The notes under the pieces are model-generated. The model was given only the letters and a program-made list of their open reading frames with translations. It ran no database searches and was not told where the DNA came from. From Paenibacillus taichungensis (GTDB taxonomy: Bacteria > Bacillota > Bacilli > Paenibacillales > Paenibacillaceae), in the NCBI RefSeq assembly GCF_003287275.1, contig NZ_QEVW01000003.1, positions 62,001 to 126,000 on the forward strand: 64,000 bases of DNA, in the 5' to 3' direction. Below are positions 26,937 through 34,908 of this stretch, piece after piece. A program made the translations under genes and the position numbers. The number at the start of each line of letters is the position of its first letter. Position 1 is the stretch's first letter.

Positions 26937-26955
26937 GATAATGATAATCAATATC
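26937..26955 (+). promoter_or_regulatory. Fur box
   Basis: The 19 bases GATAATGATAATCAATATC match the Fur consensus GATAATGATAATCATTATC at all but two positions. The box overlaps the expected transcription start of the lipoprotein gene, as needed for iron-dependent repression. Confidence 0.88.
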
Positions 26956-26999
26956 ATTCATAAACAGGAACGAAGCACTTATTAGGGGGAGAAATAGAA

Positions 27000-28016
27000 A
27001 TGAAAAAGGGTTTACGAAATACGGCAGTATTATTGACAGTTACATGGTTGTCCATTCTTTTGCTGGCTTGTGGAAATCAGACTTCAACTCCATCTGCCGG
27101 AACAGATGATTCCAAAACGGTTAATGAAACACAGACAAACGGAGATGAGTCCAATCAGGAACAGACGGCATCCGCGGATAACAATGAGGGTGAAACCCGG
27201 ATGTTCAAGGACTGGACAGGCCATGATGTAGAGGTTCCGGTTACGCCGAAGCGTGTAATTTATCATGGTGAAGTTACAGGTGATCTGCTAGCGCTGGGCG
27301 TTGTACCAGTAGGTATTCTTCGTCAAGATGGAACTGTATATGATGATCAGGTAGCCCAAGCGGAAGATGTAGGTTTCCCATTGAGCGTTGAAAAGGCGCT
27401 TACCCTGAATCCTGATCTGATCATTTTCTCGAATAGCGATGAGGCACAATATGCTCAAATCTCGAAGGTCACACCCACGGTTACCTTTGATTCATTTGCC
27501 TCATTGGACGATCGCATGCGAACTCTTGGTGATCTATTGAACAAAAAGCCAGAAGCGGAAGCTTGGATCACGGCCCATCATAAAGCAACGGAAGAGATGT
27601 GGAAGCAGCTTCATGAGAATGGACTGAAAGAAGGGGAAACGACTTCGGTATTCACCATGTATCCCGGTAATCGCTTGTTTGTAATGGCCGGAGCAGGACT
27701 GCCACAGTTGTTATATGGTGCCGATGGGATGAAGCCAACCGCGGAAATTCAGAAAATATTAGATGAAGGAATGGGCTTTGCAGAGATTTCTACTGAAAAG
27801 CTGCCTGAAATAGCGGGTGATCGCGTATTTATACTGGACCCAGTAACGGATGATGCGAAGCAGTCTACCAAAGAATTGTTGGATAGCCCGATTTGGAAGA
27901 ACCTGCCCGCTGTAAAAGAAGGAAAAGTGTATCGCTTTGACCTGATCAAGGCTTCAAGTGATGCAACTTCAAGAGAATGGCTTTTGAAAGAGTTGCCGAA
28001 ACAAATGATTCAATAA
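27000..28016 (+). CDS. Iron-siderophore ABC transporter substrate-binding lipoprotein
   Basis: A 338-residue exported lipoprotein. The signal peptide ends in the lipobox LLACG (Cys about residue 24), followed by a Ser/Thr/Asn/Glu-rich spacer and a FhuD/FepB-like binding domain: DWTGHDVEVPVTPKRVIY, DLLALGVVPVGI, LNPDLIIFSN and the C-terminal SREWLLKELPK. It is preceded by a Fur box, so it should be made under iron starvation. No permease or ATPase gene lies beside it, so it must use a transporter encoded elsewhere. Its binding domain is clearly paralogous to the C-terminal domain of the next gene. Confidence 0.9.
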   Translation: MKKGLRNTAVLLTVTWLSILLLACGNQTSTPSAGTDDSKTVNETQTNGDESNQEQTASADNNEGETRMFKDWTGHDVEVPVTPKRVIYHGEVTGDLLALGVVPVGILRQDGTVYDDQVAQAEDVGFPLSVEKALTLNPDLIIFSNSDEAQYAQISKVTPTVTFDSFASLDDRMRTLGDLLNKKPEAEAWITAHHKATEEMWKQLHENGLKEGETTSVFTMYPGNRLFVMAGAGLPQLLYGADGMKPTAEIQKILDEGMGFAEISTEKLPEIAGDRVFILDPVTDDAKQSTKELLDSPIWKNLPAVKEGKVYRFDLIKASSDATSREWLLKELPKQMIQ

Positions 28017-28074
28017 TTGTTTATCGATTGATACATCATAATATTGTATTGGATTAAGAACGAAAATGCCGACT

Positions 28075-28113
28075 AAAAAAGAGCCTTCAACATTTCGTTG
28101 AAAGTTCTTTTTT
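28075..28113 (+). terminator. Terminator after lipoprotein gene
   Basis: Stem AAAAAAGAGCCTTCAAC / GTTGAAAGTTCTTTTTT with a five-base loop and two mismatches. Confidence 0.85.
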
Positions 28114-28177
28114 GTGCTGATTACAGCGAGATCTGGATTAATGACAAAAGCTCGCTTATAATCAGTTCATACAGATA

Positions 28178-28196
28178 GAATGATAATCATTCTCAT
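28178..28196 (+). promoter_or_regulatory. Fur box upstream of AraC/Btr-like regulator
   Basis: GAATGATAATCATTCTCAT contains the palindromic core TGATAATCA extended as GAATGATAATCATTC; it lies 22 bases before ATG 28219. Confidence 0.82.
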
Positions 28197-28218
28197 TTTA
28201 AAAACGAGGTGAACCATC

Positions 28219-29865
28219 ATGCAGGCTTTGAATGGCGATGCGGGGGGGTTATATTTTTCAGCATTCATGTTTCGACTGGATCATCTGGAACAACGAATTG
28301 AACAACCAGAACAGGTGATGCTGGAAGTGGCATGCGATAAACATACATTTTTGATCTGTGAAGAAGGGGAAGGTCGAATATATATAGGGCATGAACAGTT
28401 TCCCTTTACCACCGGATGTGTTTACCCGCTTTCTCCAGGCGAGGGATATCAGATTGAACATGGAAATCGATTGGAATTGAAATATATGGTGATATCATTT
28501 GATGTTATTCATGTGTTGACGGGAGATCCCGAGCAGTATACACGTCCTGTATTCGAACACAGAAATCAATTGAACGGTTATCCTTATGCCCAGTTGAGTG
28601 GGCTGTTGGAGCAATTGTATGCCATTCGGGATTATCAAACAGATGCCGAATACAGCCATTTGAATGCACAGTTTCAGAGATGGATGGAGATGGTCATCAC
28701 CCGGTACACTTCACCAAAAACGGAGCAGAGTATGGAATCCAGACTACACAGTACAATTCAATATGTAGAAGACCATTACGCTGAGGAAATCACAGTAACG
28801 AAACTGGCCCGTCTTGCAGATATCCGACCAGTGCAATATACAAACTTGTTTAGACAATTAACAGGCCACAGGCCGCTTGATTATGTGAACCATGTACGAA
28901 TTAAACATGCTAAGGATTGGCTGCGTAAATCCGATGAACCGCTTCGGGATATAGCAACCCGGGTCGGCTTTAAGGATGAGTATTATTTTAGCAGGCGTTT
29001 TCGTCAAATGACCGGATTATCGCCTCGTCAATATGACCGATCTATTCAGCAACAAACACTGGTTCAGGATTGGTTGGGTCATGATGTGAATATTCCGGCA
29101 CAGCCCGAGCGAATTATGTTTTATGGTGATTTCGGCGGAGATTTGCAAGTGCTGGGCATTGGTTTATTAGGAGATCAGTCATATGATGCAGTTGCCCCGG
29201 TTAATGTGGAAGAGGCAGTCCGGATGAGACCAGACCTGATCATTTTCGACAGTACTAACAAACAGCAATATGAGCAATTTTCCAGAATTGCACCCACACT
29301 GGCATACAACTCTCACGCAACGCTGGAAGATCGGATTTGCAGGGTGGGAAACTGGTTTGGCAAGCAATCAGAGGCTGAACAATGGCTCTCCTCCTATCAG
29401 GAACGTATGGAAGAGATGTGGATGAAGATTCATGCCTCAATTGAACCGGGGGAAACGGCTTCTGTATTCACGTATCATCGGGGAGCACGATTATTTGTTA
29501 TGGGCAATATTGGTCTGACCTCGCTCTTGTATCATCCGATGGGGTTCAGGCCCGTTGCGAAAGTGAAGGAGGCGCTTGTCGCGGGCAGAGCGTATAAGGA
29601 AATTTCGTCAGAAGCGATTCGTCAGTATGCCGGTGACCATATATTTATCTTGCTTCCTGAAGAGGTGATTGCACGACAGGCGACAGAGAAGTTGATGCAG
29701 GGTCCTAGCTGGCGAGCACTTCCAGCCGTGCAGAAGGAGCAGGTGTACGTAGTGGAGGAAACAACATGGAATGTAGGCGATGCAATGACGAGCAACCGAT
29801 TGTTAACATTGCTGCCCGAGTTATTATGCAGGAGTTCAGAACGAAAACAGGTTGCAGATGTTTGA
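28219..29865 (+). CDS. AraC-family regulator fused to a siderophore-binding domain (Btr-like)
   Basis: A 548-residue fusion. Residues about 1-170 form an AraC-type sensor region (beta-rich, GRIYIGHEQFPFTTGCVYPLSPGEGYQ). Residues about 175-275 hold two helix-turn-helix units (ITVTKLARLADIRPVQYTNLFRQLTG and LRDIATRVGFKDEYYFSRRFRQMTGLSPRQY). Residues about 283-540 form a periplasmic-binding-protein domain like the preceding lipoprotein. B. subtilis Btr (YbbB) has the same plan and activates siderophore uptake when ferric bacillibactin binds. By analogy this one senses a ferric siderophore in the cytoplasm. It has its own Fur box. Target genes are unknown; the adjacent lipoprotein gene is the first candidate. 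Confidence 0.88.
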   Translation: MQALNGDAGGLYFSAFMFRLDHLEQRIEQPEQVMLEVACDKHTFLICEEGEGRIYIGHEQFPFTTGCVYPLSPGEGYQIEHGNRLELKYMVISFDVIHVLTGDPEQYTRPVFEHRNQLNGYPYAQLSGLLEQLYAIRDYQTDAEYSHLNAQFQRWMEMVITRYTSPKTEQSMESRLHSTIQYVEDHYAEEITVTKLARLADIRPVQYTNLFRQLTGHRPLDYVNHVRIKHAKDWLRKSDEPLRDIATRVGFKDEYYFSRRFRQMTGLSPRQYDRSIQQQTLVQDWLGHDVNIPAQPERIMFYGDFGGDLQVLGIGLLGDQSYDAVAPVNVEEAVRMRPDLIIFDSTNKQQYEQFSRIAPTLAYNSHATLEDRICRVGNWFGKQSEAEQWLSSYQERMEEMWMKIHASIEPGETASVFTYHRGARLFVMGNIGLTSLLYHPMGFRPVAKVKEALVAGRAYKEISSEAIRQYAGDHIFILLPEEVIARQATEKLMQGPSWRALPAVQKEQVYVVEETTWNVGDAMTSNRLLTLLPELLCRSSERKQVADV

Positions 29866-29913
29866 ATGATCAAGCTATGATTACAGGTATTACGGTTCAG
29901 AGGAGTGCTTGTC

Positions 29914-30735
29914 ATGACAGAACAGCAACAAAGGGAAATGCGTGTGGCCCTGATTCAGGGCGATATTCAGATCGGAGACCCTGAGGCCAACCATAAACAT
30001 ATGCAGTCTTTGCTCGAACGAGCGGTAGAACAGGTTCCCGACCTGGGATTGGCTGTGCTGCCCGAGATGTGGAATACGGGCTATGCTTTGGAACAAATTC
30101 ATGAGCTTGCTGACCCGGAGGGCCAGAAATCAAGAGAGTGGCTCGCGGCTTTTGCCCAAAAGCATCGAATCTCCATCGTTGGTGGTTCCATTGCGGAGAA
30201 ACGTGACGGCCAAATCTACAATACAATGTACGCCTATAATAGTGAAGGAACTCAGGTGACACGTTACGATAAATTGCATTTGTTCCGACTGATGGATGAA
30301 GAGAAGTATTTGCAGCCTGGCGCAGAACCGGAAATATTTGAATTGGAGAACGGCCTCACCGCTGGAGCTTCGATCTGTTACGATATCCGTTTCCCTGAGC
30401 TTGCTCGAACGCTTGCCTTGAACGGAGCCAAAGCATTAATTGTCCCCGCTGAATGGCCGAACCCGCGCTTGCACCATTGGCGTACATTATTAACGGCACG
30501 GGCCATCGAGAATCAGATGTACGTAATTGCCTGCAACCGCGTAGGGAAAAGCGGAGATACCGAATTTTTCGGACATTCCCTCATTATTGATCCTTGGGGT
30601 GAAATTGTGGCTGAAGGCGGAGAAGGAGAAGAGATCGTGACCGGAGTTATCCGTCCATCGCTTGTGGATGAGGTTCGTGGCCGTATTCCGGTATTCGAAG
30701 ACCGTAGACCTGGCATTTATTTTGGTAGCAAATAA
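29914..30735 (+). CDS. Carbon-nitrogen hydrolase, MtnU/omega-amidase-like
   Basis: A nitrilase-superfamily hydrolase of 273 residues. The Glu-Lys-Cys triad is visible: Glu in VLPEMWNTGY, Lys in YDKLHLF, and Cys in GASICYDIRFPELAR. In Bacillus, MtnU (YkrU) is this type and hydrolyses the 2-oxo acid amide left by the glutamine-dependent MtnE transamination. With mtnWXB and an MtnE-like gene near by, the same role is likely. ATG 29914 is preferred because CAGAGGAG lies eight bases before it; GTG 29905 overlaps that site. It follows the Btr-like gene by 48 bases. Confidence 0.83.
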   Translation: MTEQQQREMRVALIQGDIQIGDPEANHKHMQSLLERAVEQVPDLGLAVLPEMWNTGYALEQIHELADPEGQKSREWLAAFAQKHRISIVGGSIAEKRDGQIYNTMYAYNSEGTQVTRYDKLHLFRLMDEEKYLQPGAEPEIFELENGLTAGASICYDIRFPELARTLALNGAKALIVPAEWPNPRLHHWRTLLTARAIENQMYVIACNRVGKSGDTEFFGHSLIIDPWGEIVAEGGEGEEIVTGVIRPSLVDEVRGRIPVFEDRRPGIYFGSK

Positions 30736-30821
30736 AAGTATGTATTTTTCCAATAAAGTGTTTATTCATCCGGGAGGCGGGTAATGATAACTATCCCGTC
30801 ACCAAGGAGGATGATCAATCA

Positions 30822-31007
30822 ATGGACAACCATGTGAAAGATACGCTCAGGAGACTGGAACAGGAACACACTAGGGTAGATCACTTGAGGCCATTCTTAG
30901 AGAATGGGGCAGGAGGGCTATCACCCCCTGAACATTCTGTTCAGGACGAAGGCCGCCTTGTGAATCAACAGAACAGGCTGACAAGTGAACGTAATTTGCG
31001 AAAATAA
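30822..31007 (+). CDS. Small hydrophilic protein, 61 residues, uncertain
   Basis: A short frame starting ATG 30822, preceded by AAGGAGG at 30804-30810 (spacing 11, slightly long). The product is charged and soluble, with an N-terminal helix (VKDTLRRLEQEHTRVDHLRPFLEN) and no membrane segment. The remaining sequence between mtnU and the terminator at 31147 holds no other gene. I recognise no family; a good ribosome site is the only support. Confidence 0.45.
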   Translation: MDNHVKDTLRRLEQEHTRVDHLRPFLENGAGGLSPPEHSVQDEGRLVNQQNRLTSERNLRK

Positions 31008-31146
31008 ACCGCCAAACTTTAAATTCTCATATGTACGTTTTTACGTTAACAATTCAATGATGATTTAGCAACATTGTGCTGTAACGATGATGTACTGCTA
31101 ATACCATGTAAGAACTTTATCCTGCGGATGCGGGAGACGAGTATAG

Positions 31147-31185
31147 AACCAAGGCTTGGCCCTTATGGGTCAAGCCTTGGTTTAT
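31147..31185. terminator. Terminator between the mtnU side and the convergent LysR gene
   Basis: Stem AACCAAGGCTTG / CAAGCCTTGGTT (31147-31158 with 31171-31182) followed by a T-rich stretch; the symmetric stem may serve both strands. Confidence 0.8.
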
Positions 31186-31229
31186 TTTATTGCCATGTAT
31201 AGAGCAGGGTTAATACGCTGACCGTCCAA

Positions 31230-32156
31230 TTATTCTCCTTGAGAGAGCTCGGCAACGGTTTGTTGAAACGTATGAATGAATGCCTCCGCGGCTTTGGAGA
31301 GAACCCGTCCTTGGCGGTATGCAACTACAAGGGTACGACTGGGAGTTGGCTCAGCTAGCGGTACATAAACAGGAACAAATTCACTGCGGGGCGCGCGGGC
31401 AATAAAGCGCGGAACGAGTGTAATCCCCATACCTGTAGCTACCAATGACTGCACCGTCTCAATATTTGTACTCTCAAACACCACATTGGGGTCAAACCCC
31501 GCCTCCTCACACAGATCAAATGTAAGCTTGCGGAATCCCTGTCCTTTCTTCAGCACAACAAAGGGTTCATCGCGAAGCTCTTCCATCCGTACTGGAACTG
31601 GATGCTCCGGATCTCCTCTGCGTGCCAGCGGGTGATTTGGGGGGACAGCCAGATCAATTCGCTCTTCACCAATCGTTACATAAGATAGACTTGGCTCCTG
31701 CAATGGGAGGGATAGCAGACTTAAGTCAGCCTTGCCACTAGCCGTCAACTTTTCAAGCGTCAGCCCGGAGTCTTCCAGCAAGGTTACTTCAATCTCGGGA
31801 TAGGCCTGCTGAAATGCGGGAAGCACATGCGGAAGCAGGTGAGAGCCCGTGATCGGCATGCTGCCTACAACGACTTTACCTTTCCGCAGCTGGGAAATGT
31901 CCGACATTTCCTGTCTGAGCAGCTCGACTGCATCAATAATTTTCTGAGCCTGCTCTACAAAAGTGACCCCTGCATGGGTCAACTCTACGGTGCTGGTATT
32001 ACGCTGAAATAGCAGTACGCCCAATTCCTTTTCAAGTTTGGATAGCTGCTGACTTAAAGAAGGCTGGGCAATGTGCAGCTTCTCTGCTGCCCGCGAGAAG
32101 TTCCGCTCTGCCGCGATTTGCAGCGTATATTGAAGTTGTCTGAATTCCATATCCAC
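31230..32156 (-). CDS. LysR-family transcriptional regulator
   Basis: A 308-residue LysR regulator. The winged helix-turn-helix is at residues about 4-62 (FRQLQYTLQIAAERNFSRAAEKLHIAQPSLSQQLSKLEKELG). The effector-binding domain spans about 92-300 (GKVVVGSMPITGSHLLPHVLPAF, then IETVQSLVATGMGITLVPRFIA). The GTG start at 32156 has GAAAGGAA upstream. It stands alone on the minus strand, convergent with the small ORF and divergent from the DeoR-nagA region, so its target is not evident. It could be of the CysL/YwfK-like group, but I would not assign that from sequence alone. Confidence 0.88.
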   Translation of the reverse strand: MDMEFRQLQYTLQIAAERNFSRAAEKLHIAQPSLSQQLSKLEKELGVLLFQRNTSTVELTHAGVTFVEQAQKIIDAVELLRQEMSDISQLRKGKVVVGSMPITGSHLLPHVLPAFQQAYPEIEVTLLEDSGLTLEKLTASGKADLSLLSLPLQEPSLSYVTIGEERIDLAVPPNHPLARRGDPEHPVPVRMEELRDEPFVVLKKGQGFRKLTFDLCEEAGFDPNVVFESTNIETVQSLVATGMGITLVPRFIARAPRSEFVPVYVPLAEPTPSRTLVVAYRQGRVLSKAAEAFIHTFQQTVAELSQGE

Positions 32157-32302
32157 ACGTCATTCCTTTCGTTATGCCATCATTATATCACTACAAATGA
32201 AGAAATCATTATTTTTGCTGAAACGCTCGCACTGCTTAAAAAGAGTTAATACAACACAGGCAAAACTATAACAAAAAGAACTGTCCCAAGGGAGTGAAAA
32301 GC

Positions 32303-32377
32303 GTGAAGTCCAATTCTGTAACGAGCATTAAAAAAAACTATTGGGAATCCATTCGACTCAAGATCGTATTTATCTGA
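32303..32377 (+). pseudogene. Very short ORF with ideal ribosome site, possible gene remnant
   Basis: A 24-codon frame starts at GTG 32303 with AAGGGAG eight bases upstream and stops at TGA 32375. The product begins MKSNSVTSIKKNYWESIRLK, then runs hydrophobic and ends abruptly, in the style of a truncated membrane-protein N terminus (for example a permease). A good terminator lies 80 bases on. It may be what is left of a deleted gene, or a real small peptide. The rest of 32157-32602 holds no other gene that I see. Confidence 0.35.
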
Positions 32378-32458
32378 GTGGTGTAAGTCAATTTGTTTAG
32401 CAAATGGCTCCGAAATCCGTTCATTAATTTTTTCTTAGCAGTAAATCTTAACTTATGA

Positions 32459-32501
32459 AGACGTTAACGGATGTAAATTCATCTGGTTAACGTCTTTTTA
32501 T
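32459..32501 (+). terminator. Terminator in the LysR-DeoR intergenic region
   Basis: Stem AGACGTTAACGGATG / CATCTGGTTAACGTCT, with a six-base loop and TTTTATT after it. The only plus-strand candidate it could end is the short ORF at 32303. Confidence 0.8.
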
Positions 32502-32520
32502 TGAACAGCCAGGAATAAAT

Positions 32521-32590
32521 ACTTGCACTTACTTAATATTTACTTATAATAACTTGCTAAAATTAAAATAATGCTTATAATTACTTAAAA
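32521..32590 (+). promoter_or_regulatory. Promoter and phased ACTT repeats upstream of DeoR-nagA
   Basis: -35 TTGCTA (32554-32559) and -10 TATAAT (32576-32581) are 16 bp apart. ACTT or GCTT occurs at 32521, 32531, 32542, 32552, 32573 and 32583, i.e. steps of 10, 11, 10, 21 and 10 bases, all on one face of the helix and overlapping the promoter. This is a likely operator for the DeoR-family repressor that follows. Confidence 0.55.
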
Positions 32591-32605
32591 GGAGGTGCAT
32601 GTATT

Positions 32606-33391
32606 GTGTATCAAGAGGAAAGATTGTTAAAAATACTCGAATACTTGAAACAACACCAATCGATGAGTGTTACAGATATATGTACGCTGTTTGAAGTATC
32701 AAGGGATACTGCACGAAGGGATATTGTTAGATTAGTACAAGAAGGCGTTGTGATTCGAACTCATGGGGGGCTATCGTTACCTGAGTTACAGAAAGAAATG
32801 CTGTCTTATCAGGATCGTTTGATTGATGAATCCGAGAGTAAGAAAAAAATAGGGAAGTTTGGGGCAAAACTTATCCAAGACCATGAGACTGTGATTTTAG
32901 ACGTATCAACCACGGTGCAATTTGTAGCAGAACAAATTAGCGCAAAAAATTGTACGGTGGTCACGCACTCGATTGATAACGTAGGGATCTTGTCCAATCG
33001 AGAGGATCTTCAAATCTATATTCTCGGTGGTTACTTGAATGTAAAGCACCGCTTTTTATATGGTTCTTCCATTATCGACAAACTAAGTGAAATTCGTGCT
33101 GATAAAGCCTTCATTGGAGCATCGGCGATCCGGTCTGATGGACTTTATTATCCATATGAAGAAGATGCCCGGGTAAAGAAAGAAATGGCCAGAAGATCTG
33201 ATCAGGTTATCGTAGTAGCCGATCACACAAAATTTATTGGCAAATCTATTCATCGGCTGGACTTTGATTTCGTTGACATTTTAGTCACAAATCTGGAACT
33301 CCCGAGTGAGATCAGAGAAGTTCTGGATCAGAAGAACATCACTGTTATTGAGTGTCAGGAAGAAAATGAAGAGGTTCGAATGCAAGACTGA
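32606..33391 (+). CDS. DeoR-family transcriptional regulator
   Basis: A 261-residue DeoR regulator. The helix-turn-helix is at residues about 5-58 (LLKILEYLKQHQSMSVTDICTLFEVSRDTARRDIVRLVQEG, then the typical IRTHGGLSL). The C-terminal sugar-phosphate sensor domain has KKKIGKFGAKLI, VILDVSTTVQFVAE, VTHSIDNVGIL, DKAFIGASAI and VADHTKFIGKS. GTG 32606 has AGGAGG ten bases upstream. It is followed 26 bases later by nagA, so it probably controls amino-sugar use with a sugar phosphate as inducer. This differs from the GntR-type NagR usual in Bacillus. Confidence 0.88.
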   Translation: MYQEERLLKILEYLKQHQSMSVTDICTLFEVSRDTARRDIVRLVQEGVVIRTHGGLSLPELQKEMLSYQDRLIDESESKKKIGKFGAKLIQDHETVILDVSTTVQFVAEQISAKNCTVVTHSIDNVGILSNREDLQIYILGGYLNVKHRFLYGSSIIDKLSEIRADKAFIGASAIRSDGLYYPYEEDARVKKEMARRSDQVIVVADHTKFIGKSIHRLDFDFVDILVTNLELPSEIREVLDQKNITVIECQEENEEVRMQD

Positions 33392-33417
33392 TAACCATCG
33401 GGAAGAGGAGGATTTTT

Positions 33418-34560
33418 ATGGATTATATTTTGCATAATGTACAAATGGCACTTCGCAATCGTATCGTTCCATCAGCCAATGTGTGGATTTCTGAAGGGAA
33501 AATCATGAGGGTAGACACAGGTGATCTTCCTACGCTAGAAGGAGAGTATGAACGGATTGATGGGAGTGGACATTTGCTAGTCCCAGGAATGATAGATGTC
33601 CATATTCACGGTGCCAATGGCTTTGATATGATGGACGGTACTGAAGAGAGTATTCAAGAAGTTTCACGCCAATGTGCTTTAACGGGGTGTACCTCATTTC
33701 TGGCTACATCTGTTAGTTCTACGATGGAGGATCTTCTGAAAATGATTCGTAGTGTCAAGCGTGTAATAGGACAAGAAGTGGGAGCAAAGATCGCAGGGAT
33801 TCACTTAGAGGGACCGTATCTGAACCCGAAGCGAAAAGGAATGCAGAATGAAAAGTATTTGCGGCATCCCAACATAGAAGAAATGAAGATCATTTTCCAG
33901 GAAGCAGGGTCACTCATTAAGATGGTTACTATTGCTCCCGAGCTGCCGGGAGGAATGGACTTGATTTCCTTTTTGAAAGAACAGGGAGTAGTTATAGCGA
34001 TCGCTCATTCGGATGCCACATATGAGGAAGCCAAACAAGCCTTTGCATCAGGTGCGAGTCATGTTACGCATTGTTTTAATGGCATGCGGCCGATCCATCA
34101 TCGAGATCCGGGTCTGATTGTGGCTGCTTTTGAAGAGAAACATGTAAGTCTTCAAGCTATTGTGGATAATGTCCATCTACATCCTGCTATTATTCGACTG
34201 ATGCATAACCTGAAAGGACCGGAAGGAATGGTCTTGATCACAGATGCTTTACAAGCAATGGGTATGGGCGATGGGAATTATCTATTTGGAGGCCATCATG
34301 TCACGGTATCGGGTGGCATTGCAAGACTGGAGGATGATACACTGGCCTCCAGTACAGTTACCATGAATGAAGCCTTACGTTATACTGTCGAAACCGGAAT
34401 TCCCTTGATAGATGCCGTACAGATGGCTTCAACTACGCCGGCCAATATTCTTGGATTTCAACAAAAGGGGGGAATTTCCGCTGGTTTCGATGCCGACCTG
34501 GTCCTATTGGATGATGAATTTCAGGTTCTCTGGACGATGGTGGGCGGTCAAATTCTATAA
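33418..34560 (+). CDS. nagA: N-acetylglucosamine-6-phosphate deacetylase
   Basis: NagA removes the acetyl group from GlcNAc-6-phosphate, giving glucosamine-6-phosphate for glycolysis or wall synthesis. The 380-residue amidohydrolase has the metal motif VPGMIDVHIHGANGFD, HLEGPYLNPKRKGM with its metal-binding Glu, HSDATYEEA, THCFNGMRPIHHRDPG and the catalytic Asp in ITDALQAMGMGDG. It is the only catabolic gene in the DeoR operon; nagB and a transporter are not in the window. RBS GAAGAGGAGG precedes ATG 33418. Confidence 0.95.
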   Translation: MDYILHNVQMALRNRIVPSANVWISEGKIMRVDTGDLPTLEGEYERIDGSGHLLVPGMIDVHIHGANGFDMMDGTEESIQEVSRQCALTGCTSFLATSVSSTMEDLLKMIRSVKRVIGQEVGAKIAGIHLEGPYLNPKRKGMQNEKYLRHPNIEEMKIIFQEAGSLIKMVTIAPELPGGMDLISFLKEQGVVIAIAHSDATYEEAKQAFASGASHVTHCFNGMRPIHHRDPGLIVAAFEEKHVSLQAIVDNVHLHPAIIRLMHNLKGPEGMVLITDALQAMGMGDGNYLFGGHHVTVSGGIARLEDDTLASSTVTMNEALRYTVETGIPLIDAVQMASTTPANILGFQQKGGISAGFDADLVLLDDEFQVLWTMVGGQIL

Positions 34561-34589
34561 ATCACTATGATTTCCGATTCCACAGCGAA

Positions 34590-34625
34590 AGCCCATTAGA
34601 TAAGTCTAGTGGGCTATTTCATTCG
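34590..34625 (+). terminator. Terminator after nagA
   Basis: Stem AGCCCATTAGA / TCTAGTGGGCT with a four-base loop, one mismatch, then a T-rich tail. Confidence 0.75.
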
Positions 34626-34690
34626 TTTATTTATTTGTGGTTGTACTGATTTTGGACGGAATCATCTGGAGCAGGTTAGACTTGTCATCG

Positions 34691-34716
34691 CAGCCCTGAT
34701 AATAGGGCTGTTTTTC
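34691..34716 (+). terminator. Second terminator downstream of nagA
   Basis: Stem CAGCCCT / AGGGCTG with a six-base loop and TTTTTCT. It insulates the leuC promoter from nagA. Confidence 0.8.
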
Positions 34717-34734
34717 TATTTAACATAAAAAGCA

Positions 34735-34766
34735 TTGACAGGGAAGAAGCTGGAACGTAGTATAAG
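34735..34766 (+). promoter_or_regulatory. Promoter upstream of leuC
   Basis: A perfect -35 TTGACA at 34735-34740 is followed 17 bases later by TAGTAT (34758-34763); TATAAG at 34761 is an alternative -10. Confidence 0.6.
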
Positions 34767-34774
34767 ACTTATAT

Positions 34775-34793
34775 GATAATGATAATTGTTATC
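34775..34793 (+). promoter_or_regulatory. Fur box upstream of leuCD
   Basis: GATAATGATAATTGTTATC differs from the 19-base Fur consensus at two central positions and is itself nearly symmetrical. It directly follows the -10, so bound Fur should block transcription into leuC. Confidence 0.85.
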
Positions 34794-34908
34794 AATTGTA
34801 ACCTCTGCATAGCGCAGTGGTTTATTTGCATTTCACTCATTATAGGTTAAACCTATTACATCTATAGATATTATATCTTGGAACAATGAAGGACAGGGTG
34901 ATATATTT

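Noticed and set aside
26741..26999. SAM riboswitch or T-box near the MtnE-like aminotransferase or mtnW
   Set aside because: No recognisable riboswitch core or terminator arrangement; only a promoter and a Fur box for the divergent gene are seen.
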